Below are positions 23,709 to 38,306 of a stretch of 42,919 bases of DNA, one piece after another; position 1 is the first letter of the stretch, and the number at the start of each line of letters is the position of its first letter. Below the pieces are notes generated by a model. The model worked only from the letters and a program-made list of their open reading frames with translations, had not been told where the DNA came from and did not search any database. The position numbers and the translations under genes are program-made. The DNA is from Hypsibius dujardini (taxonomy: Eukaryota; Tardigrada; Eutardigrada; Parachela; Hypsibiidae): contig LRSR01002487.1 of NCBI GenBank assembly GCA_001579985.1, positions 1 through 42,919 of the forward strand, given 5' to 3'.

Positions 23709-24434
23709 AGGGACGATTTTCAACCTCCACACCCAGAATCTATTGGCTATACATTTTTCCAATAGCCCTGTATTTATAATAATTTTAAATATATATATAT
23801 ATTGTCGGTGTGGTCCCAAGAATGTTTTTGACATAATTTTAAATTTACTAAAACGCTGGAAGCGATTCCATTTAATTTGATTTTTAATAGAAACAATTCG
23901 ATTATTTTACAGACGATTTTACTAAATTTATTTTGGCGCTGTCTCAATTAAAATTAAATTCGAAATCGATTCGCATTGGCCGAAATTGTTTTCGATGTCA
24001 AGGGGCGTGGTTATAACAATTTCCCAGAGGTGCACCCATAAATGTATTCCCGGTCTGTTTCGGTACTGAGAAACAGCTCCCCCCCCTCCCCATGACTTAG
24101 AAAATAATTTCGGTTAATGCGAATCGATTCAAAAGTGAATTTTAATTGGAATAGCGTTGAAAAATGTTTAATAAAAATGTTTCTAAAAAATCGCATTTGC
24201 ACAGTGAAAATCAAAGGAATTCTTCCAGTGTTTTGTAAATTTAAAATTATGTCAAAAAAAAGTTCTTGGGACCAGGTCGATAATATTTCTGTTAAAAATT
24301 GTCATAAATACTGGAATATTGAAAAAAAAAATAGCTAATAAATTCTGGAAGGGAACATTGAAAATCATCCCTTGTAAGTTGAAAATCATCCCTTGTAAGT
24401 TGAAAATCATCCCTTGTAAGTTGAAAATCATCCC
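23709..24434. mobile_element. Fold-back / MITE-like element with arms of about 300 bp
   Basis: The left arm (about 23709-24007) and right arm (about 24083-24375) are reverse complements along their whole length with scattered mismatches; the loop is about 75 bases. Landmarks appear in mirror order: GGGA(C/T)GATTTTCAA, CCAGAAT(C/T)TATT(G/A)GCTAT, GTATTTAT, TGGTCCCAAGAA, GACATAATTTTAAATTTAC, ATCGATTCGCATT, CCGAAATT. The terminal GATTTTCAAC word is amplified as four 21-bp tandem copies on the right (24358-24441). No coding capacity was seen. This fits a non-autonomous DNA transposon; I could not define a target-site duplication. Confidence 0.8.
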
Positions 24435-24447
24435 TTGTAAGTTGAAA
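24358..24447. repeat. 21-bp tandem repeat, four copies
   Basis: Unit TTGAAAATCATCCCTTGTAAG repeated four times identically, then a partial unit. The unit contains the inverted terminal word of the adjoining fold-back element, so it looks like an expansion of that element's end. Confidence 0.95.
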
Positions 24448-24624
24448 GTGATACATTTTAATACTGCATGCACGCATCAGTAAGAATGCAGATTGTTTTG
24501 GTAGAAGTTTTTTCTATTGTAAATGGGATCATGGCGTTACGTAAAAATTGACCGAGGATTCGTGACTATCGCAGTCAACGTAAAATATAAAATAATGGTA
24601 AACGAAAAATCGTGGATCTCCCGC

Positions 24625-24990
24625 AGAATCAAGCAATCAACCCGTCGAGTCGCATTTCCACTTCCAACTCCTGACTTCCATTTCTGACTTGCAGACTCCA
24701 ACTGCTATAGCACCGGCAAAAATCAAGCAATCAATCCATCGAATTATATTTACACTTGCGACACTTGACTTCCACTTACAACTTGTAACTTCAGTCTGTC
24801 ACAGTTTCCGTGCGAGTTAATCAAAATACTAATAATAATTTAATAAAATAATTAATAATATATAATACAATATTGTAATATAAATTTATTCAGTAAATAG
24901 AGAAAGAGTGGTCGACCTCCCGCAAAATCATGCAATCAACCACGAATTCCATTTCCACTTCTAATACAAGACGGTAAGACTGAACTTCCA
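24625..24990. repeat. Three dispersed copies of an AATCAAGCAATCAA module
   Basis: Similar blocks at about 24625, 24719 and 24925 begin GCA(A/G)AATCA(A/T)GCAATCAA and continue with a GAATT/GAGTC word and ATTTCCACTTC-like sequence. They are separated by unrelated AT-rich sequence. Confidence 0.65.
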
Positions 24991-25220
24991 CTCGCAGCTT
25001 CCAATTTCCAATTCCCATTTCACAACTCTACACACCCTTCCACAAGCCCTTGAGATCTCTCTCGATTGATTGATCGATTATCTTTTTCAGTCATTTTTGC
25101 GTTTCCTTTTTTCTTTCCCGGATTCTTCGGAAACTCTAACCCGTGGGAATCCTGTATTGCAGAAAGTCATTGGAAACTTCTTTTTCCGCTTATTCTGTTG
25201 AGTGCTTGGTGAGGAGTGTG

Positions 25221-26102
25221 ATGGGCGGTATTAAGTCGGTGCCGTCGCGGATACTGAAAAATTGGAATGTTGAGAATCGCGCGTTCCGTGCGATCGACAA
25301 GGCCGATCGGCCGGCACCACCGCGCTATCCCACCGAGAAGAAGATGATCATGGAGCGCACCAGAGCGCAGGCTCTTGAAGGGTCAGGTAGGTGGTTGATC
25401 GAGTCGGAGGCGGAAGGGAGGGGAATTTCGGCGATCTAATCAGTTTTCACAGTTTGGTGGGCTGAATATTACATTGATTGATATATTGACAGAAAAGTTC
25501 ATTTTTATGTTTTGTATGAACCGGTTCAATTGATTGATTGATTGAAGGCTTGCTCTGGATCGGATTTGTTAAATTATTTTTCATCGACCATCCCATGTGT
25601 ACTCTTCGCGTATACATTGTTTTTTAATTCGTAATTTCTCAATTCAAGAGCATATGCATTTGCAGTTCATTTTATATTCGAGCGGATACACACCTTTATC
25701 TCATGGTTGTAATACCACTGGCTCGGGTAGTTGATTGAACTATTGAACTAGAATAGTAACGCCGTCTCAGTGTTTCAGTGATTTGAAATCGGTTTTCTCC
25801 TCCAAATTTTGAAAGTTTTGATGCAGTAGTCAGTGTATTTTTTCGTTGCAGCAGAATCTGTTCCTGGACTGGAAGCGGAAAAGGACCCAAAGCTGAATAA
25901 TTGGCTGAAGCAAGTCAAAGTTTACTCTCAGGATGTCCCGCTCCATCAACAAGTATGACCAATATCCATTAGTTCTACTAGAATCAAATATGCTTGTTAT
26001 TTTGTGTGTCTGTTTGTCGGTCGGCCTGTATTTCCGTATTTCTGTCTGTCTGTTTGTCTGTTTTGCTGCCTGTCTGTCTGTCTTACTGTCTGTCTGTCTG
26101 CC

Positions 26103-26133
<31 letters not shown>

Positions 26134-27518
26134 TGCTCTGTCTGTCAACCTTTCTGTATGTCTGTCCTTTAGGCCGTCTGCCTGTTTATAGGAGTCTCTG
26201 CCTGTCTGACTTTCTGTCCGCCTGACTACTTGTCTATCTGCATTTTTCCACGTGTCTGCATGCCTGCGTCTTTCTTTTTCTCGGTGTTTATGCATGCTTC
26301 TTCCAGTGCTTGATTGTCTTTCAGTCAAGTTGTTTGGTGGTGCTTCTGCACTTAGCTACTATCTTTGAGCGTCTTCTCTTTAGGCAGTAGAGCACGATCC
26401 ACGGCGTGCCACATCCCTGCGTGACCTGCCCCAAAACCGCGTCACGAACCCCGACACCGCACTGGGCTACGAAGAACCGGCCAAGGTGCCGCTCGGCAAG
26501 GTGACACTGAAACAAGCCATGGAAATTATGTCACTCCACCAGGAGGATCCGGTGATCTACAATGCCACATTGCTCGCGAAGACTTACAAATGCCGGACCA
26601 GCGACATCGAGGCCCTTTTGCAGTACTTCCGGGTCTTCCTGTTGCACATCCCCAAGACACAAAAGACCGAACCGCAGACCTTCTCCTATGCAAAGGCCAT
26701 CTCGTCGGGTGTGCTCAGCAAAGAGGAGAAGTTCTTCGATCAGGCGTCCATGTCGGAGATTGCCGCCTACGGGGTAAGGAAGGGGTGATAGGAAACTGAT
26801 CTGATTTGATTTAGAACACGGATGATAGAGACAGAAACAGACATGGATTCTGACAGGCACATAGACAGACAGACAGACACACACAAAAACAGACAAACAG
26901 ACAGACAGGCAGACAGACAGACAGATAGACAGACACACACACAGATAGACAGACAGACGGACAGAACATAGCTGCATACAGACGGAAACTGAAGAGCAGG
27001 TCCAGAAGCATGCAGGAACTCACAGGTCCATATAGGCAGATAGGAAGGCAGACAGAGAGATCTACAAATGCATCCACTGAAAGAACGAAAGATAGACAGA
27101 CAGTCAGGTCAATTGAAACACCTTTGATTTGATTTGATTCCCTGAAGTCAAATCAAACGTTATTCAAAGTAAAAAGAACATATTTTGATGTGCTTTTTTT
27201 TATAATTGTGGAAGCGTTTATTAATCTCATCCTTATTACCAGGTGGGTCCGAGCACCCTGCGTCAGCGGCGGGCACTGGAAGACTCCCTGGACGCGGAAG
27301 ATGATGCAGCCGGTCCACACACCAAAACGGTGGGTGAGCGGCGGTTCCTGGAACTAGAGAAGGAGTCGGTTGAGCGCGCGAAAGCGGAGAAGGGACCGCG
27401 CTACAAGGAGCCTTTGAAGTTCCCGTATGAAAAGTGGGGCGCGCCAAGGAAGAAGGCTGATGAACTGGCGAGGATAGCTGCGGAGAGGGAGAAAGCCGCC
27501 AAAGACGGGAAAGCATAG
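25221..27518 (+). CDS. NDUFAF4: NDUFAF4, mitochondrial complex I assembly factor, with extended C-terminus
   Basis: Exons 25221..25386, 25852..25952, 26384..26773, 27243..27518; 310 aa, all phases consistent. Residues 14-35 (NWNVENRAFRAIDK...PAPPRYP) match the conserved NDUFAF4 N-terminus. Residues 127-180 (GKVTLKQAMEIM ... IEALLQYFRVFLLHIP) match its C-terminal conserved block. Known: NDUFAF4 is a membrane-associated mitochondrial matrix protein that works with NDUFAF3 in early assembly of respiratory complex I; it starts with a myristoylatable Gly, and here residue 2 is Gly (MGGIKS). The vertebrate protein is 175 aa and ends just after the second block. Here about 120 more residues follow, charged and probably helical, with WGAPRKKADEL near the end. 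Intron 1 ends in a tandem CAGCAG acceptor. Confidence 0.9.
26004..26230. repeat. (TGTC)n array in NDUFAF4 intron 2
   Basis: TGTC tetramers, purest around 26098-26135, upstream of exon 3 on the coding strand. Confidence 0.93.
26821..27110. repeat. (GACA)n array in NDUFAF4 intron 3
   Basis: GACA tetramers with interruptions, downstream of exon 3 on the coding strand; complementary to the TGTC array in the preceding intron. Confidence 0.93.
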
Positions 27519-27618
27519 GCGCGCGAGATTTGGTGATTGAAGTTGTCGTTGCAGGTTATGGTGTAATGTTTCGGTTTTAGTTTCACGTGTGATTGGGAAT
27601 GTAAACGGCGCAGAGGTG

Positions 27619-27624
27619 AATAAA
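27619..27624 (+). other. Poly(A) signal of NDUFAF4
   Basis: AATAAA 101 bases after the NDUFAF4 stop codon; the (GACA)n array begins just beyond it. Confidence 0.7.
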
Positions 27625-27649
27625 ACTCTCGCACAACAGGGAAGACACC

Positions 27650-27915
27650 GGGTCAGGGACAGACAGAGAGAGACCAGGGGATGAGCAGGAACTCAAAGGC
27701 AGATACAGACAAATAGACATGGATTCAATGACAGACAAGACAGGCAGCCAGTCAGACAGACAGACAGGCAGTCAGTCAGACAGACAGGCAGTCAGTCAGA
27801 CAGACAGACAGACAGGCAGATGCGCACAAGTAGACAGGCATACAGATAGACAGGCAAATTGACATACAGACAGACCGCCATTCAGGCAGACAGACAAATA
27901 CAGAAAGCAGGGAAA
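27650..27915. repeat. (GACA)n array between convergent genes
   Basis: GACA/GGCA/GTCA tetramers, including a thrice-repeated AGGCAGTCAGTCAGAC-type unit near 27740-27800. Confidence 0.92.
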
Positions 27916-27927
27916 CAGGTCTGATAT

Positions 27928-27933
27928 TTTATT
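27928..27933 (-). other. Candidate poly(A) signal of the Regnase-family gene
   Basis: AATAAA on the minus strand, 643 bases after the stop codon. It would give a 3' UTR of about 0.65 kb. Confidence 0.6.
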
Positions 27934-28020
27934 TGAATTCTCACTGTACCGGTACTTCTGACTTAACAAACACGCAGCATCTTAAAACGGATGCAAACGA
28001 AAAAGCGCGCGCACACACAG

Positions 28021-28037
28021 CCAATACATAGTATTGG
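28021..28037 (-). promoter_or_regulatory. 7-bp stem with UAU triloop in the Regnase-gene 3' UTR
   Basis: In the transcript orientation the sequence is CCAAUAC-UAU-GUAUUGG: a perfect 7-bp stem closing a pyrimidine-purine-pyrimidine triloop. This is the element class known to be recognised and cut by Regnase-1. It lies about 540 bases after the stop codon and about 90 before the candidate poly(A) signal. Recognition by this gene's own product is inferred, not shown. Confidence 0.6.
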
Positions 28038-28575
28038 AGAGATGAGAAAAAGAAAAATGAACAGGGAGGCGAGAAAAAAAACCCACAACACTAAAAATCA
28101 AACATGAAAGCCAGGTGCCATCCATCTAGGGCGCAAAAAAAGCAAAAATTCTTCCTCTCACTCTATGAGGAGGAAAAAAACACCTTCAAACATACGCACA
28201 CACCGAACAGACTGACGAAAAATCTAAACAGATAAGAGAGAGATAAGAGACAGAAGAAGAAACATCGAGCCCCATGAAAAATCTGGGGATACACCGTTTT
28301 GCGCGCGCAATTCCAGAGCAGACAAAAAAAGAACGCGACTGTCACACACAGTGTCGTCCGTCCGTCGTCGAGAGGACCAGTCCACATTCTGAATCATCAC
28401 ACGCCCTATTTTCCCGTAACGGAAGAAGAGAGCGAAAAACAACACAGACCCACATAAACACACAAGCACAAACTTAGAAAACAGAAAAGAAACTCCCGAG
28501 TGCCCTTGCCCTGCCGATGATGTGTCTGGATGAGACGTTTCGACCGACCGACCGACCGACCAATCAATCAATCTA

Positions 28576-35335
<6,760 letters not shown>

Positions 35336-36322
35336 CTCTGCTTCCTCTTCCTCCGTCCACCGATAGAAGTGGTGGCGCTTTCACCGCTGTGCCCATAGAG
35401 AAGATGGCGAGAGACGCGGTGGCGGTGGTCACGTTGGTATAAATTGGGGTCGCGCGGACGGAACTATATTCAATACATGCGCGAGAGATGATGAGACAGA
35501 AAGAAAAAGAATGAGAAAAGTCTGCTGGAGAAGAGATGGAGACAAAAAATCGTGTGCGAAATTGGAATGGAACTTTGCATCAGTCTCCGCGGAATGGAAC
35601 GGAACTGGTGGCCCTCCAGTTCCATTTAGAAGTGAAATTAACACGGCTATAATTCAAATTCCAATTCCAATTTCAAACTCCATTGAAATTAACAATGGCA
35701 TTCCAACTGCATTCCGTCTGTTCCACTCTATTCCCCTCGTTCCATTCCATTCCACTTGCACTCCATTTCCACGCAGCCGGTTGTTGCTATTGATGTAATG
35801 CGCAGCGCACATAGTAGTGCACAACGCACAAATACGAGCGATTGCTACTGCATTTTACAGTCGGGATTAAAAACCGTGACATTTATTTGACTCGAGAGAG
35901 ATGTTTTGTTTGATGGTGAGAAAACCACATGGCACTTTCGAGTTCTTTACCACAGATATAATATTAATATCTCTTAAAACACTTCTAGTCTCCGTCTTCG
36001 GCACAGCGCCGCAGCGCGCACTGCGCATTGCACAGTTTCGGTTTAATTAACCGGAGGCGAATTAAATTAAAATACAATGCGCGTATATGGATTAATAAGT
36101 ATTTCTAATCTTTTATCAGTTATTATTTGCTGAGAAGGAAAAGGGTCCGTTTGTCTTTGTGTATAGAATGATCTTGGTGGGGATGTTTAAACAAGCACTT
36201 CCGATAGTTATTACAGACAAAGTGCACTGTATGCATCACATATAACAACAGGACGCGAGAAAAAAAAACACCGAAAAACATACTGAGGATTTAAAAACAA
36301 CAGGTGCCTGTGAATCTATCCG
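35336..36322. other. Upstream region of the Regnase-family gene
   Basis: Contains the presumed promoter and 5' UTR of the Regnase-family gene (AAGATGGC, a YY1-like word, at about 35400) and an ATTCC-rich block at 35560-35775. The right part is unique and AT-rich; it is the 3' flank of receptor copy A. No extra gene was recognised. Confidence 0.5.
35560..35775. repeat. ATTCC/GGAAT-rich block
   Basis: Many irregular copies of GGAAT (left half) and ATTCC (right half), so the two halves can pair. It is not a clean tandem array. Confidence 0.7.
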
Positions 36323-37039
36323 TTACACAGAATGACCACTACTGTTCAGTCCTGGCGAACGGCTCTGTATCAAACGCTGGATTTCGTTGAGCTCCTGCTT
36401 GATCTCCTCGTTCCCGTAAAATCGGTCAAGAATCTCCGCCAGCACCAGAAAGTACGAGCCCACCACCGCCGCACACTGCAAAACAAGATATAGTACATTT
36501 AGTTAGCTAGTAGATGGTACCACTGGTCGAGACGTGACGGGCTCCTATCCGCGACATTGTTTGTGTCCGTGTCTGTGTGTCTGTGTCTGTGTCTGTGTCT
36601 GTGTCTGTGTCTGTGTCTGTGTCTGTGTCTGTGTCTGTGTCTGTGCTATGTCTGTTCCTGTGTTCTTTGTGTGAATCTTACCGATACCAGTTTGTGCCGT
36701 CACCACAATGGCAATCCAGAAAATATTGATGCTCATCAGCAGCGTCCACACCCACATCAGCACCATATACCCCGTTCGAATTAACTTCCGGACAAGCAGT
36801 GCAGCTTTGTCGCACCTTGTCAGAATCTCATCCGGCGCCTTGGAGATGATCAGAAAGCCGGCGTAATGTAAGGCGAACAGGACCGGACGAAAAACCGCGT
36901 AGACACTGTACCCCTTGGCCGTAGCCAGAACGGGATGCGCCTGTACCGTGATGGTCATCCTCCGGTCCAGATCCATCGAGGGTCGCCCATTCGGCAGTGG
37001 CGGTACTGCAACTGCTAGACTATCCTTTTCAATCGCCAT
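36323..37039 (-). pseudogene. Gustatory-receptor copy A, missing its middle exons
   Basis: Two pieces. The N-terminal exon 37039..36682 reads MAIEKDSL..., FRPVLFALHYAGFL and GYMVLMWVWTLLMSINIFWIAI, ending in phase 1 at GTAAGA. The C-terminal exon 36475..36323 reads CAAVVGSYFLVLAEILDRFYG to TAA and must be entered in phase 0. Both match receptor copy B (first two exons and last exon), but the counterparts of B exons 3-5 (TM3-TM6) are absent; only a 206-base gap with a TGTGTC array lies between. Joining the two pieces as they stand shifts the frame and meets TGA after about 16 codons. It is most simply a deletion derivative. Copy A also lacks the intron that splits the matching region in B. Confidence 0.75.
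36560..36650. repeat. (TGTGTC)n array inside receptor copy A
   Basis: About 14 hexamers lying exactly where the middle exons of a complete receptor would be. Confidence 0.95.
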
Positions 37040-38306
37040 ATATATATGACGGGGTGGGATATATAAATGTCTAAATAGGAACGTTTTAAGGAGTGACACC
37101 ACACTTCCGGTAAGGTGTGACTTTTTTTTCCTGTTTATTTCGGCGAATAAAAAAGGAACCCTTGCGTGCAGTATTTTGACGGCATATCCACGTAGGATAT
37201 CTATTTTGTAAAGTGACTGTGATCAAAGTTGATAGGTGTCTGTCTGCCTGTCGATTTTTCCTTGGTCTGACAGTTGCTGCCTTCGATTATAATTATCGGG
37301 TAACAGGTATTATGTGTTACGGGGATTGGGATTGAGAGGGAGACACAGATGTCAGCTGGGGCTGAAACAGGCACTCCTTATTGGGAGACAGACAGGCACT
37401 GCTTACTAGGAGGCAGACAGGCACTGCTTATTGGGAGACAGACAGGCACTCCTTACTGGGAGACAGACAGGCACTCCTTATTGGGAGACAGACAGGCAGT
37501 GCTTATTGGGAGAGAGACAGACACTGCTTATTGGGAGACAGACAGGCACTGCTAAATGGGAGACAGACAGGCACTCCTTACTGGGAGACAGACAGGCAGT
37601 GCTTATTGACAGACAGACAGGCACTGCTTATTGGGAGACAGACAGGCAGTGCTTATTGACAGACAGACACAGGTGTCAGCTGAGGCTGAAACAGGCACTC
37701 CTTATTGGTGTTGTTCCCGATCGTTGCTTTTTCATCTGTGCAATTAATTACCGCCTTCCCGTCGATTGCAACTGTATGTTCGTGTATTGCTTTTTCTGGG
37801 CGAAAACATTCCCACGCGTCAGGTGATTCAGTTAAATTTGACACGGGGGAAATCAATATAGGCACAGATGTCGAAAATACTCTTTCGTAACATTTTGTAC
37901 CAATTGAAATTGATTATTGTTTATTTCTTTATTATTCCGCACGTGCGCCGAATAATCAGCGAATAAAGAAATGGTTAACTTAATACGAGTAAACGCTGAA
38001 GATAATATTTCATTTCATCAATTTCAAGTATGGAACGAAAAAAAGTTGGAAAATTTGAAAGTAAATTTATATTTTTAAATATTAACTAATTTTGTGTATT
38101 CAGTTTGTAAATCGAAACCCGAGTTGCGTTGGCTTTCGAATTTTTAATAGCTCAAAAAAAGTAAAGCCAATTGAAGCTGCAGCTGAATGAAAAAAGAAAA
38201 TCCTGAAATTTGCATACAGACAAACAAGGCAAAATAGGAAGGAATTGAAAATTTAAAAAGGACTCCTTTGTCATTGCGCAGTGTTTGTCTGCCGTAAACG
38301 GCATCA
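37040..38306. other. Spacer between receptor copies A and B
   Basis: AT-rich sequence with the 25-bp minisatellite at 37346-37707. Open frames over the minisatellite occur in all frames because the unit length is not a multiple of three; no exon was recognised. Confidence 0.7.
37346..37707. repeat. 25-bp minisatellite, about 12 units
   Basis: Unit close to GCACTCCTTATTGGGAGACA + GACAG, with variants (GCAGTGCTTATT, GCTAAATGG, TTGACAGACAG). Both edges carry a copy of GTCAGCTG(A/G)GGCTGAAACAG, so the array is bounded by a direct repeat. Confidence 0.93.

Larger units (their letters stand above)
27519..28575. other. Convergent 3' flanks of NDUFAF4 and the Regnase-family gene
   Basis: Contains the two facing 3' ends: the NDUFAF4 poly(A) signal at 27619, a GACA array at 27650-27915, the Regnase-gene poly(A) signal at 27928 (minus strand), and then the predicted 3' UTR of the Regnase-family gene with the stem-loop at 28021-28037. 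Confidence 0.75.

Noticed and set aside
37346-37707. CRISPR-like array of 25-bp repeats
   Set aside because: The units are contiguous with no spacers and vary internally; this is a eukaryotic minisatellite.
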